In this document: one piece after another, positions 1 to 13,011 of the stretch
Layout of the letters: every line of letters starts with the position of its first letter
Numbering within the stretch: position 1 is the stretch's first letter
DNA from: Rotaria socialis
Taxonomy: Eukaryota; Rotifera; Eurotatoria; Philodinida; Philodinidae
Direction of reading: 5' to 3'
Length of the DNA stretch: 64,000 bases
NCBI GenBank assembly: GCA_905331475.1
Contig: CAJNYU010002704.1
Coordinates: 1 to 64,000, forward strand
Notes under the pieces: model-generated
What the model was told of the DNA's origin: nothing
The model's input: only the letters and a program-made list of their open reading frames with translations
The model's database searches: none
Translations under genes and position numbers: made by a program

Positions 1-330
1 GAGGGAAGACTTGGGTGAGACCAGAAATTTTTCGATCGATGACCCCATACAAGTTTAGCATCATTCGATGTAGAATTTCATTCTGAATTCAACACAACCA
101 TTTTCAGAACCAACACAGCTACAGCAGCGAATCCGGGCTGGAATTACTTCTATAAGATTTTCAGAAAAAGCAGTATTTCCAGGTAAAGCGCCAGATTTTG
201 ATCGGCAACCCCCTTTAAAAATTACACCATTCGATTCAGCTCAAAATTCTGCATCCAACACAACGAAAATGAAGTTCAACACAACCATATAGGCGAATCC
301 GGGCTGGAAAAGCTCGAATCTTGTGCTAAC
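1..330. repeat. Degenerate direct repeat, about 166 bp period
   Basis: A 17-base motif (GCGAATCCGGGCTGGAA) occurs at 127-143 and again at 293-309. Each copy is preceded by related sequence containing TTCAACACAACCAT (85-98 and 274-287). The two halves align loosely over roughly 110 bases, so this looks like two diverged tandem units of an unclassified repeat. No coding potential was recognised from 1 to 640. Confidence 0.5.
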
Positions 331-740
331 TTCCCCAACGTCAAGAAATTAGTCTATTTGACTGAATTATTCAAATTATATGTAAAATTTATTTATTATT
401 AATTAACTTTGATTTTGGAAAATGTATCTAACTGTAATGTAGATTCGAGAGATACTATCCTCTATTAAACAATAATAATGACAATAGAAGTTGAAATCAT
501 TCGATATCTTTTCATCATCATTTTCCTTTGTAAGAATGAAGAAATAAAACATCAGAACAACAAAAAACTATTTGTATTATAACTTTAATAAGAGCAACGA
601 AGCTGATTAGTTTCTATTATGATTTTCATTGATATTGTAGAGAACAGTGCTGGGATCGATTCGTGTTTTTTCCGAGCCGAACCGAAATTAACCGAATGAA
701 ATTTGAATGTCTTGAATGTCTTAGAAAGATCAAAATATTA

Positions 741-2774
741 AAAAAAAAGTGTTCTTATTAAATTATGTCTCTCTCACAGTAACTGAACTGAACAGTTCAA
801 CACCAAGATCAATTGTGTTCTGGTCTAGAGCTAAAAAATGTATGAAATCTGCGTCGTCATCCTTACATGGATTTATGCTCAACGATGGGACGGTCATCAA
901 GGACGGTCCGAAAATGTGTGAAGAAGCGTGCAAACATTATGAAGAATTCTTCAGTGAATCCGAAATATTTCGACCACATCCATATACTGATAGTCCTGAT
1001 CTTCAATGGGAAAACTTTGATGAAGAAATTCCATTATGCACAACCGAAGAGGTTATTGATATCGTCAATTCTCGCAAAAAGAAGAAGTCAATAGATGCAC
1101 ATGGTTTATCAAACTTCACCTTCAATTTTCTCCCATTGTCGTACTGGTCGCTTCTCGTGGAAATATTTAATCATTCTTTCTCTGAAGGAACGATGCCAGA
1201 TAGATGGAAAGATAGTAGAATGCTACTTCTAGCAAAAAAAGATCCTATATGTAACCCAGGATTGACGCGTCCTATATCATTACTCGACGTCTTTCTCAAA
1301 GTTAACGAAAAATTGTTCCAAACTAGATTTATGAACATCGTGAACAGAAGAGGTCTTCTTCCAGATACACAAAGTGGCTTTCGTCCAAAATTCAGACTAC
1401 AAACAAGAGTATTGTTGTTTTTCGAACATATTTCAAGTTTGATGGCAAATAGTTCACCAGTGGGAACGATATTTGTGGATTTTCGGAGTGCTTTCGATCA
1501 ATTATGGTTTCGGGGATGTATTGGAAAGCTGAAAAGAATGGGAATTCCAAGAAAGTACTTGATCTGGATAGAGAATTGGTTGATGAACAGGAGGGCTTTT
1601 ATTGCAATAAAAGGTGAACGCTCGAAGTGGTTTCGCATACGCAAAGGAGGACCTCAAGGCTCAATATTTACACCGTTGCTGTTTATTACTTATCATAGCG
1701 ATCTTACAGAAACTCTAAATTGCTGTTTAAGTCACCATTTCACAGGTGACCTTGCGGCGATAATGGGTGGTGGTATCGGGTTAAAATATTCATTGCAATG
1801 TCTTGAACTTGAAAAAAAACTCTCAAGTTTTTTCAAAGACTTGAAATACTATTGCACGCTAACAGCACAGCCGATTAATTACAACAAAACGCAAGCACTG
1901 TTTTCTGCTAGAGCGATCGGCTATCCAGATATAGCATTGAAATGCGGAAATAACAAAATAGAATGGGTGAAGGAAATTAAATATTTAGGTTATGTATTTA
2001 CCCCCAAGCTTGGATTTAGTGCTATGATACAGAAAACAATGCTCAAAGTACGTCAAAGAGTTGCGATGGTCAATTCATTTCGTTTGAAAGGCTTCACATC
2101 AACAGCACTGAGAAAAGCTCTATTCAACTCTTACGTATTGCCGGTATTTGCTTGGCTTTTCCCGTTTTTTCCACTCTTTACGGTGAACCAACAGCAGGAC
2201 TTGAATGAATTCTATACTCGTTGTTTGCGTAGAGTTATGTACTGTATGCACTGGAATTCGTATTTTTTTATGTACGCTACTAATGAATTGTCACTCGAAG
2301 ACCGATGTAAAAAGTATTGGGAACGATATTGGCTCGCGTTGGCAGACACAACAGACGGTCTCTTGATATTTGAACAAGGCAATCTAAATGTAATACGAGA
2401 AAATTGGTTGCGCGGAGAGAGTAGGATAAATGGTATTCATCGGTCTAAGAGATATGTCGAACACACATCACTTCTTGAGAAATGTACTTCCTGGTGCGCA
2501 AACATCCCCTCGTATGATTCTAATATCAACTATGAGCTGGAAGAAGTCGTCACTTTATATGAGTTCCCAGAAACTTTCTAAAAGCAAGGCTTATCCATAA
2601 AACATTTGTAACTCATCTCTTTTTGTTTTTATTACCAACGGTATCCTTATTTGTTCTTTCTACACTTTTTCTCTTGATTTCACTTTATTCATCTTTTATT
2701 TATTTCTACTTTAACTTGTGTACTGTAAGGACCATAAAAGTGGTCGTCAGTTATTAGCAAAAAGAAAAAAAAAA
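741..2774 (+). mobile_element. 5'-truncated non-LTR retrotransposon (LINE) with target-site duplication
   Basis: A perfect 16-base direct repeat (AAAGATCAAAATATTA) lies at 725-740 and 2775-2790. It brackets a reverse-transcriptase reading frame followed by an A-rich tail (about 2757-2777). Flanking repeats of this length, a 3' A-tail and a 5' end opening inside the coding region are hallmarks of target-primed insertion with 5' truncation. The endonuclease and upstream part are absent. The element sits inside the hAT-like element at 645-5383. Confidence 0.85.
749..2581 (+). CDS. LINE reverse transcriptase, N-terminally truncated, altered active site
   Basis: An open frame of about 610 codons. 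It begins in the linker between endonuclease and reverse transcriptase: the frame is already open at the insertion point, so the GTG at 749 is not a genuine start. Recognisable RT blocks are SRMLLLAKKD...RPISLLDV (block 0-1), FVDFRSAFD (block A, carrying the first catalytic Asp) and GGPQGS (block B). Block C reads FTGD (1739-1750) where active enzymes have [Y/F]ADD, so one of the paired catalytic Asp residues is Gly. The C-terminal third (KYLGY..., then a Trp/Tyr-rich region) fits Jockey/CR1/I-type LINEs; no RNase H domain was seen. A long open frame with an altered catalytic site suggests a recent copy that is probably non-functional. Confidence 0.85.
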   Translation: MFLLNYVSLTVTELNSSTPRSIVFWSRAKKCMKSASSSLHGFMLNDGTVIKDGPKMCEEACKHYEEFFSESEIFRPHPYTDSPDLQWENFDEEIPLCTTEEVIDIVNSRKKKKSIDAHGLSNFTFNFLPLSYWSLLVEIFNHSFSEGTMPDRWKDSRMLLLAKKDPICNPGLTRPISLLDVFLKVNEKLFQTRFMNIVNRRGLLPDTQSGFRPKFRLQTRVLLFFEHISSLMANSSPVGTIFVDFRSAFDQLWFRGCIGKLKRMGIPRKYLIWIENWLMNRRAFIAIKGERSKWFRIRKGGPQGSIFTPLLFITYHSDLTETLNCCLSHHFTGDLAAIMGGGIGLKYSLQCLELEKKLSSFFKDLKYYCTLTAQPINYNKTQALFSARAIGYPDIALKCGNNKIEWVKEIKYLGYVFTPKLGFSAMIQKTMLKVRQRVAMVNSFRLKGFTSTALRKALFNSYVLPVFAWLFPFFPLFTVNQQQDLNEFYTRCLRRVMYCMHWNSYFFMYATNELSLEDRCKKYWERYWLALADTTDGLLIFEQGNLNVIRENWLRGESRINGIHRSKRYVEHTSLLEKCTSWCANIPSYDSNINYELEEVVTLYEFPETF

Positions 2775-4358
2775 AAAGATCAAAATATTATCAAAGTATT
2801 TGCTTCTCTCTTAAAATGATACTTTCTGTGCGCATGCTATATATATGTAAATGGTTCTGGTGTTTATTTACATATTTTCTTTGAAAATAATCGTAGACAA
2901 AAGTAAATAATTCAAGTTCAGAGTATTTCCAAAGGATAGAGAATAGAATAACAATATTAGAAATATTAGCCTGGTAAATCGCACTTTTCGTTGTTGCCTG
3001 ACTCACAGACCAGATATTTTCCAGTATAACTTATTAAGTGAGGTTACCTATTTCAAGCGAAGCATAATAACATCCTGAAATGAACATTATTCTAGAGATT
3101 TAAGAGTATTTATTTTCAAATTCCAGATCCTAAATAAAGTCCAAAGATTGCTAATTTCAATAGAAATTCTTTTTCGATTGTCAATCTCGTACGAAAGTGA
3201 TATTAACTAGAGAGCGAGGTATGCAACTGTATCTATCAATTTAATTTATTTAAGAATGACTTGTAATTTTGATATTGGAAAAATATATTTTATTCTTTGA
3301 TTATCATTTCTAGTAGAACAGTGAGCTCTGAAGCCTTAATCATATGGCCGAAAGGTGCATACAAGGACGTGAAACAAACTAGGTGAATGTCTATTTCAGT
3401 TTTTTGAAATTTTCATATTTGGGAAGTAGATCGAGTCTTGATATTTATGAGACAAGTTATATGCGCTAACTTATATTTATAAAAAACACCAATCAACTTT
3501 GAACTGCTTGTAGTTTGGATAGAAACTGCTCAGATGTAGGTAGGATAAAATATCAGTCGTACTTCATTAAACGCCAATATAACATAGACATAATTAGATC
3601 ATCAAATCAAGTCGAAAATTGCACCTTTCAGCAATTAATAAAGCTTAGATTGATGAATTCTTTTTTATATAACAGAAATCTAGACTCTAATTTTTACTAC
3701 CTTTACAGTTGGGTCGAATTTAGAACTTTCTGGAATCATTGCTAGAATAATTGAATCTCTGATGAAAAGAAGATAGTTGAATTCAAAATAAAGTTACTAC
3801 TATAGTAGAAACAGCATCCAAAATTCTATTAAAGAAAACTGATTTAGGATTTATTATTTTATTATTTTCTATCAAGAAAAGGACGAAAATAGAAAAAATT
3901 CGTTCCTAGTCATTATGAACACAGAAAACGAAGCAAAATTTACGGTTAATTTTCTATCCTGATAGAAAACAATAATAGATAAAAACTTTATTTTAGTAGC
4001 ACATATAGTATATGATTTATAAAAATTTTGATATTAACTCTAAGAATTTAGACTCAAAGGAAACTGAAGAATCAACAAGATTATCTTTAGTACCCAAGCA
4101 ACACAGCAGATACCAGAATCACTTATCTCTATACACCTATTAGAGAACAACGAGTCCGGATCTGGGTTCATACATGATTTACTTTCAGACTCAGTTTGCA
4201 TTCAGATACGAATCTAACCATAGAACAGTTCAGGTTAACGCATAATATTTTCTGTATTCTGTTTCAAAATGTTTAGGCTATTTATAAGTTTATAGTTAGA
4301 AGTCATTCCTCTACACTGAGGATGCTAAATATTGAAGAAATATTTAATGGGTCTGGAC

Positions 4359-5188
4359 TAGAGATCAGCGGAGTCGCACTTTTTGATTCCTAAACCCGAC
4401 CCAATTCCGAAAAAAAAATTTTTCGATTCCGCTTCCAACTCCGGCGGGAAATTTTTCTGGAATCCGATTCCGACTCCGGAAAAATCCGACTTTTTTTGCA
4501 GCTTAGTTACATCTAATTCATATCAAATGTTTGATATTCTGAAAGGATATATAAGTAAACGAATCAACCCAGGTCAAACAATAAGACAATAAGATCCTCT
4601 ACGATCATATCTCTGATCTTATATGATCTTGTAAGATCTATGTCTGATTTTTTGACCTGAGAATAAGGAACGAATAGCATCAATGTCATCTACAACGGTA
4701 TTTTCTGAAGAATCAGCCTGCACAGATCCTAAACAATTATGTCTCGATGTTGACGATAGTTTCAATGATTCTAATAAAGAGAACATTCTTAATTAGTCTA
4801 TTTTATTTTTTCTTTATACTAATGGTTTATGTAAATATTTTTCTTGTGCCATTATTTTTGCTTAAGATTTATTTATGAAGTTAAAATTAGCACATCTTTG
4901 TTCATTATACAATATACGCATGAATAAACTTGTATCTAAGTGAAAGTCAGATGATGTAATTTTTGTAGTAATATAGCTCAAACATTAACTCACAAAAAAT
5001 TTATTTTAACTTCACTATTTCAACTTCGTCAGAGTAGAAATCGAATTTCGGAGTCCGGTGCCATTTTTTACTCCGACTCCGACTCCGACTCCGACTCCGG
5101 AAAACATTTTTTCACGATTCCGATTCCAAGTCCGACTCCAAAAAAAACCTTTTTTAAATTCTGATTCCGACTCCTGTGCAGTGCACTA
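4359..5188. mobile_element. Non-autonomous hAT element (830 bp) with 8-bp target duplication
   Basis: GTCTGGAC at 4351-4358 and 5189-5196 is a perfect 8-bp target duplication. The element starts TAGAGATCAGCGGAGTCG and, read from the other strand, ends TAGTGCACTGCACAGGAGTC; both contain GGAGTCG/GGAGTCGG a few bases in. Near both ends it carries many GATTCCGACTCC/CCGACTCCGACTCC repeats, likely subterminal transposase-binding arrays. No transposase is encoded. A diverged relative lies at about 25535-26141. Confidence 0.8.
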
Positions 5189-5383
5189 GTCTGGACCCGC
5201 TGCTCTCTAATACCTATATATATATACATATATCGCTGTTGTTGGGGATATCTGATTTTAATATGAATATGGACAAGTATTTCCTTTGCTTTAGATTTTC
5301 ATAAGCAAAAATAATTTATTTATTGAAACTATAATAAATCGGTTTCGAAGACTTCAAACCGAGCCGAACTGGTTTCACCACTG

Positions 5384-6563
5384 GTAGATAATTTCCTATG
5401 TTGTCTAACTGAAATAGAAGACGCTTGACGCATAGATGTTGGATCAATGATTGGGCTACTTGAATTCGAATCAACAAATTGATTGTTGTTATGTGAAAAT
5501 CAATAAATAAAACGAATTATATTTTTTTATCTATCCTCATTGTCTTTGACTGTGATTACTTTGAAATATGATCTCAAATTGAAACCTGAATTCATTCGAA
5601 GTTCCCTATTTTCTATGTATGACATTATAATTTGATTGAAAGAAAATATCTCGATGAATTTTCATCTTTTATTTAGTTTGCCATCAAATTGTTGAGACCG
5701 TATTTTAATTTTATATAGTTAACCATTTGTGTCCAGCACTTTATCATATTCTTCTATTCAGGTTAAATAAACTTTTAATTGTTTTTTTTTTAAATCAATA
5801 TCCGTTATTCATTGACGAATTACAAGCATTTTTTTCTTATTAACCACTGTTGAAGTCAATGTCGGTAGAAAAATTCAATTTTTCTCATTTTAAAAAGAGT
5901 AGCGCTTATAAAAATGTGTTACTTTTGTTTCTCTATATAAAATAGTTCTCTATAGCATTCGAATTAATATTTCATTCTACATGTTTGACAAAATCAAATT
6001 CTTTTTTGATCATTCAATAATAATTTAAATATTAGTTTTATTTATCTTAATAGCCAATCATAATAATAAAAGAAGAATATAAAAACAGAATCAATTTCTA
6101 TTTGTTAATAATCTATACGACGCTGTGTTTTTTTTATCGAATCTATTCAAAGAGTCTTTTTGTGAATATTTCAAATGACAAGAAATTCTTATCTTAACAA
6201 TAATCAATATTATTTGTGTTTCTTTTTCTTTCATAAATGAACTACAATCAATTTTTTTCTTTTTCATCAAATCGAATAATTTACAATGGGGAAACATTAA
6301 TTTAAATATATCCGGAAAGGAAAAATTTTATAAAAATTATCATCATCGAAACGAACTAATTGGTGATATTGTCTTGTTTTTTTTCGAATAATATTAAAAA
6401 GAAATAAATGTTTCGAGTGGTTTCTACTCAATTAGTTGATAATGGAAGCGAGCGAGAACGCTACGCACAGACACAAAAACAAATACAAAAAAAAAAGAAA
6501 AAAAAGAGACGATAAATGGAGGAATGCTAAAAGCACGATGCCGAACATGTTTTTTTTTTTTGT
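5384..6563. other. AT-rich intergenic, no gene seen
   Basis: AT-rich sequence between the transposon nest and the 3' end of the ZFHX-type gene. No open frame with recognisable similarity, RNA gene or repeat terminus was found. The part near 6480-6560 has poly-A/poly-T runs and probably includes the 3' UTR of the minus-strand gene. Confidence 0.5.
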
Positions 6564-9500
6564 TTAATATGAATCATTCTCTTGTATAGTTGAATTTGAA
6601 AGTTTTTTTTTCAAATGAATATCATCTTTTGTATGCTTCTCATATTCAATTGTTGTTGAACATGATGTTTTACATAATAAACATCGATATGTTAATTGTT
6701 CGATTTTAAATATATATCCTGATAAATCATTTAAATCTTCAGATGATTTTATAGAAACAGGTAAGGTTGATCCACATATTTGCCAACAAACTAATGCATG
6801 ACATCGACATGATTCATATAATGGCCCTAAATATACATGTACATATATATTTATATTAATATCAGTAAATACAAAACAAAACGAATATCTTCTTTTCATT
6901 GTTTTATTTTCTTTTTTGCCTTCTTTTTGTTTTATGATTGACGAACAAACAAATAAACTGATTTCTTGTTTGAAACTATTCTTTGAATTTGATCATAATA
7001 AACGAAAAGAAAGAAAAATTTTACTTTTACTCATTTTTGTTTAATTTATCCAGGATTTCTTTTTTCTTTTTGTTTCTAATGAAGACATTTACGAATATTG
7101 ATTTCAAATGAAATATTTTTTTAATCTTTGCTTAGCAGAAAGAAATTGACATAATGAAGAAAAAACAACTCGTAATTTAATATAGAAATTTCATAAGTTC
7201 AATTTTCTTTTAAACGCTCGTTATTTATTTAATGATTCAATAAAATTTTCATTAGAACGTAAAATTTTTTTTTGATCAATTAAATAAAAGTAACGTACAA
7301 AACAAAAAGTCTAAAAACGAACAAAAGAATTTTTCTTTTCAGTCCTAATGATCAAATGAAAACAGTTTTAAAGAATAATTCATTTCGTTTGTTTGCTAAT
7401 GAAAAATAGCAAAAATATAATTATCGAGGGTTAATTTTAGTTTTTCAAAAGCTAAATTAAAAAACTGAAACTACTTACAAACAAGATAACATCTTTTACA
7501 AACATAACCAACATCAACAGTTTGATAATCAATTGATGAATAAGAATGATCAAATAAATCTTGAAGATTTTTTCCATCTTGAGTATATTGAGCACGTGTT
7601 AAATGAGCATCGGATTTACTTAATGAAAGAATTTTCTTTAAAGCTTCTTCAGGTAATTGTAACATAAATAATGGCGTTCCATGGATATTCGGATCCATTA
7701 AACCATAATTATATGGATCAATACCTTTTGTGTTTTTTTTAAATGGAAACTTTAATTTCTTTTTTATTTCAACTAAATAAACTTACCAATAGGCATAAGA
7801 TGCATTAAATTAATATAAGACATTAGTTGGTTTTGTTCATCTTTCGATGAATTATCTAATACTGATTGATTTGAATTATTTTCAATATCTAATTTAATAT
7901 TTATACTGTTCTTTTTTATAAAATCATCTTTATTTGTAGCTGTTGTCGTTGTATTTGTTGTTGTTGTTATTGATGTTGATGTTGTTGAAATATTTCCAAT
8001 TTGTTTCGATAAAATTGAACGAATATTTTCAATATGTTTTGTTGTAAATAAATGATCCTAAGAGAGAAATGCTTTTTAGTTTTTGTTTTTGTTTTTGTTT
8101 TTTTGAAAAGAAAAGTTTAATTAAATAAAAACAAACCCTTTGAGGATTTTGTAATGTATATTTGCATTGACATAATTTACATTGATCATTCGTTGATTGA
8201 AATTCATCTGGAAGATCGGATTTAAAAAAATTTGGATTTTTCTTTTCTTTTGCTCGAGCATTTTGAAACCAAACTTGTACAACACGTTTTTGCAATTGAA
8301 TTTCTTTTCCTAATAATTCACATTCAGGCCTACGAAAAATAAAAGCAAATAATAAGTAAATAAATCAAGATATTTAATTAATTTATAAATAAATACATTG
8401 TCGGTGTTCGATATTCAAGAAAAATAGCTTTCATTAATTTTATTTGTAATGGCGTCATCTGCGTTCGAAATCTTCTTTGTCCATTTAAAGAATTATTCAA
8501 TGACTGTTGACAATTGTTTGGTGATAAATGTCCATTTAATAAATGTTTATTATGTTTTAACAAGAAATTTTGATCATCAATTGATTGATTACTTGAATCA
8601 TTCGATTCATTTAAAAAATTATCATTCTCAAATTTATTTTCATTGAAATCATTTTTTAAAGATGATTTTGATAAGTCAAGTGGAAGATCATCACTCGAAT
8701 TAAATCCATTAGGAAATAAATCATAATCAATTAATAATAAATCTTCTTTTTTTTTATATAAATCATTGTGTTTTAATAGTAAATGATTTTCAAGTGTTGA
8801 TTTTAATTTAAATGTTAAAGAACAATGAAGACATTTTTTATTAATAATTATATTATTAATATCATTCGAATTAATATTTGAATTTGAATTTGAATTTGAA
8901 TTGAAATCAATTTTTATATTTCCTTTTCTTTCTCGTGCTCGAGTATTTTGAAACCAAACTTGTACAACACGTTTTTTCAATTTAACTTCTTCCGATATAT
9001 CTTCTAACATTTTTCTCGACGGATTGGATTCAATAGAATATTTTGACATTAGGTAATCTTGTTGTTCAGGTAATATTGTTGTTCGATTTCGTTTTTGTGA
9101 TGAAGAATTTTTTTTATTTTCATCATTAGAATCTTCACCATTAATATCATCATCATCATCATCATGTTCTTCAGCATCGATTTCATTACCTTCTATGCCT
9201 TCATTTTCTTCAATGTCATTTGATGAATCAGATCCAAATGATGATAAACTTCGACTAGGCTTTTTATTAATTGAATTTGAATTATTTAGATCTAATCCAA
9301 CCATTGGCTGACGAAGAAAAACAACAGAAACACATTGAATTTTGAATTTTTAAATTTTTGAAATAAATAACTTACAAAGTTTTGATTATTTTGAAATAAT
9401 TGTGACGAAAAAGCTGCCATGGCTGCAGCAGCAGCAGCGGCCGCTGCAGCTGGATGATAAGCGGCAAGTGGAAAAAGTGTTGCAGCATTAAGAAATGCTT

Positions 9501-12500
9501 GCATATGGAATGTTTGATGTTCATTAAATTCATTTATTGTATTAAAATATTTGTCACATTGTTCACAATAATTATCTTTTTTATTTAATGAATTAGTTAC
9601 AACTGTTGACGATAATGGAAGACTATTTTTAATTAACATATCATAAGATGACGATGATGAACGATTTAATAATGAATTTGAATTATCTTCAATTAAATCT
9701 TTATTTGAATTCTTTTTTGCTGCTAAACAAGGTGATGAACATTGTTTAGCATGTTTCATTAATTCAGCAAAACGTTGAAATAATTTATGACAATTTTTAC
9801 ATGAATATCCATCATCTTTATCTTGTTTAAATAATATTTGTTGATTATTTTCATTTGGAGAATTATTTTCATAAGATTTTCTTGCTTTTTGTCGAGCATT
9901 TTGAAACCAAACAACAATAACACGAGAATTTAATTTTAATTTTTCGGAAAGAACTTCTAAATCATCATCTTTTGGATAAGGATTTGATTCAAATGCATCT
10001 TGAAGAAGACGAAGTTGTTCATCACTAAAACGTGTTCTATTAGCTCGTCTTGATGATTGTTGATGATTTTTCATTTGCTGTTGATTTAGCTGTTGTTGTT
10101 GTTGTTGTTGTTGTTGTTGATGATTTAGTTGTGATTGTTGTGGATTTAGTTGTTGTTGCTGTTGTTGTGAATTTAGTTGTTGATTTGAAGATGAATGTAT
10201 AGAATTATTCGATAATTTATTATTATAATCATAAAAATCTTCATCTGAAAGAAGAAGATCTTGTTCATCATTTGATGTTAAATCATTATCAGAATAATCG
10301 GAATCGTTAAAATTTTTTTTAATAATAATTCCAGTTTTTTGATATTCATCTAAATCAATTTTATTTGTTTGTAATGGTGGATTAGAAAAATTATATGGTG
10401 AATCTTTATTTTTTTGTCTTTCTTTAAATAAAGTATTTCGAAACCAATGTTTAATTACTTTTGTTGTTAATTGACTTTTGTCTGACATTAATAATATTTG
10501 TTCATCACTAGGAGAATTATTTATATTAAAATATGAACGTAAAATTTTTAATTGTTCGTCACTAATACGTGTTCTTTGACGTTTATTTTGTGTTAAATCA
10601 TACGGATTATTAACTAATGTTGAATTTGAACAATTCGAATAAATAAAACAAGATGACGACGATGATGATGAAAGATTTGTTGTTTCATTTAAATTTGAAT
10701 TCGAATTTGAACGAGATTTCTTTATTTGATTTAAATCATTTAATGATGATGATTGTCGTTTTAATTTAGTCGTATTGGAATTTAGTGTTGAACAAGAAGA
10801 TGATGAATGAAGTTTTTCTAATAAAAATATCCAATGTTGTATAGCACGAGATGAAAGAACTATTGAATGTATATCTTCATAATGAACTTTTAATCTTGAT
10901 AAACTTGAAAACTTTTTTAAACATAAATCACAAATAATTTCATTTGAATATTTCGTGTTTGTATTTGAATTTGAATTTGAATTTGAATTCGATAGATTTT
11001 CTAAATAATGTAAAGCGATATCTTCACCTATGGATATTAATCTTTCACGAGTTTTCGATAAAAAGTTCATTGGTGGTCCATTTGATGAATTTGTTTTATT
11101 TTCAAAATAATTTTCTTTTATATCTTTTATATCTTTATTGTCTTTATTATCTTTGATTTCTTTTATAGATGATGTTGATGATAATGATGATTGAGAAGAA
11201 TTTTTATCATTTAAATTAATTGAATGAATTTCACGAAAATGTTTTTCAAGGTTTAATAACGAATTAAAATATTGATTACATCCTTTTTTCCAACATAATA
11301 AACCAACGGATTTTGTTTCTTCATCAATATGACCTTTAGTTTAATTTAATTTAGTTTAGTTTAGTTCGAATGATACAAAAATAGAAGAAAACTTACTTTC
11401 ATCTTGAAAATGATTTAACAAATGATAAAAATCTTTAAAATTTTTATTATGACAAGAATGACAACGATATTCATCCGAAGAGTTTGCTTCTGCCATTGAT
11501 GAAAATCCTTAAGAGAACAAAACTTTTATTTTGAAATAAAAATAATAAAACAAATTTTATTTCTTTTGTTTACAAGATTAAACATTTTTAGAAATGAAAA
11601 CTAAAACTGTAACGACGTATCTATTTAAATAGTTGATTCTTTCTCGAACTAAATAAATGAAAAAAAGAGGGCGCTTTTATACTCTAATCAACTTTGCTTA
11701 TCAACACCGGTTTCTTTTTTATGTTATTATGTAAAAAAAAAGTAAATCATTGAAAAAAAAGCAAAGTGTAATTTTGATGTTTAGAACAAAACGGAAAGCG
11801 AGAGAGAGAGACAGAGAGACAGAGAGACAGAGAGAGAGAGAGAGACAGAGAAGAAGGGAAACAAGTCAATAAGTTTGTCTAATGAAGGCGAATGAATGTG
11901 GTTGCTTTCATCGTCGTCTTTTTCTCTCGTTTTTTTTTCTTTTCATTCATTAAGAAAGAGAACGCAAAGGGGGTAATCTCGGGTATTTTGCGTTGTCTGT
12001 GAGGCCACCACCATCACCACTTCGAACAGAATAAAATGTTGATGACATCGAACCCTCATCGACGACGACAACGACAACGACGACCAATAACATATAAATG
12101 AAATTAGTAATTGTTCGCTCACTTCGTTTTTTTTCTTTTTTTCATTCTTCATTTGTTGGTTCACCATTGGATAGAGATCATCAACCTAATTTATTTTCTC
12201 CTCCTCATCTCCTTCTTCGCTGACCTCTCTTTTCTTTTCTTCGTTTTTTTCTTTTCTTTTCTCTACTCTATACAATTCATACGTTAATTAAAGGTAGACA
12301 TTACAAACTATCAAACCTTTACAACACATTTTCTTTTTATTCAAATCAACCAAAAGTTTTATTTTATAGGTTTTATTCATTTAAGACTTCACTTTCATTT
12401 TCTTTTTGTTCAATATATCAAAAATATTTTTTACTAGAGAAAAAAATCATTTTTCATTTTTCTTCCAATAATTATAGTAAAATTTTAAGTTAAACTTAAT

Positions 12501-12972
12501 TTCTGTTTTTACTTGTTGTCATCTCAAATAAAATAATTTCTAAAGATAACACGTTAAAGAATAATTTTCGTAGTTTTCTCAATTAAAAAAATAACGATTT
12601 TTTTTCTAATATAAAAATTCTTTACAATCAATGAAATAAAATATGTCTTTTACGAATAAATCAATACCTGAATCTCCGATCAATGATAAACATCGATTCA
12701 AAGCATCTCGGCTACAGTTATGCATTGAACATAAATGTTCTTTCAATGATTCCTATAAAAAATAAAAATAAATACGAAACTATTTTATTTAAAAGAATAA
12801 ATCAAATCGAATACCATCGTATTGAAATTAGCTTGAGGACAAAGTGGACATGAATAACTTTCAATAGATGAACATTCGTTTGCCATTTTTAGTTCTAAAA
12901 TTAAAATAATATCAATACTTTTATTTAAATAATCGCCCTAACTAAAAGTAATCAATGAATGTCTCTCTCTCT

Positions 12973-13011
<39 letters not shown>

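Larger units (their letters stand above)
645..5383. mobile_element. Old hAT-like element, interrupted by two later insertions
   Basis: The ends read CAGTGCTG on the left and, on the other strand from the right, CAGTGGTG, the CAGTG start common in hAT transposons. The flanking 8-mers are GTAGAGAA (637-644) and GTAGATAA (5384-5391), matching at 7 of 8, which is the hAT target-duplication length. CCGAGCCGAAC occurs just inside both ends (near 678 and 5360) in the same orientation. Inside lie a LINE (741-2774) and a small hAT (4359-5188); without them about 1.85 kb remains, in which no transposase was recognised. The call rests on termini and target duplication only. Confidence 0.55.

Noticed and set aside
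867..1094. Second open frame overlapping the LINE
   Set aside because: It is an out-of-frame shadow of the reverse-transcriptase frame with no ORF1-like motif.
8449..8646. Plus-strand open frame opposite ZFHX
   Set aside because: It is an antisense shadow of the exon carrying the region between homeodomains 3 and 4.
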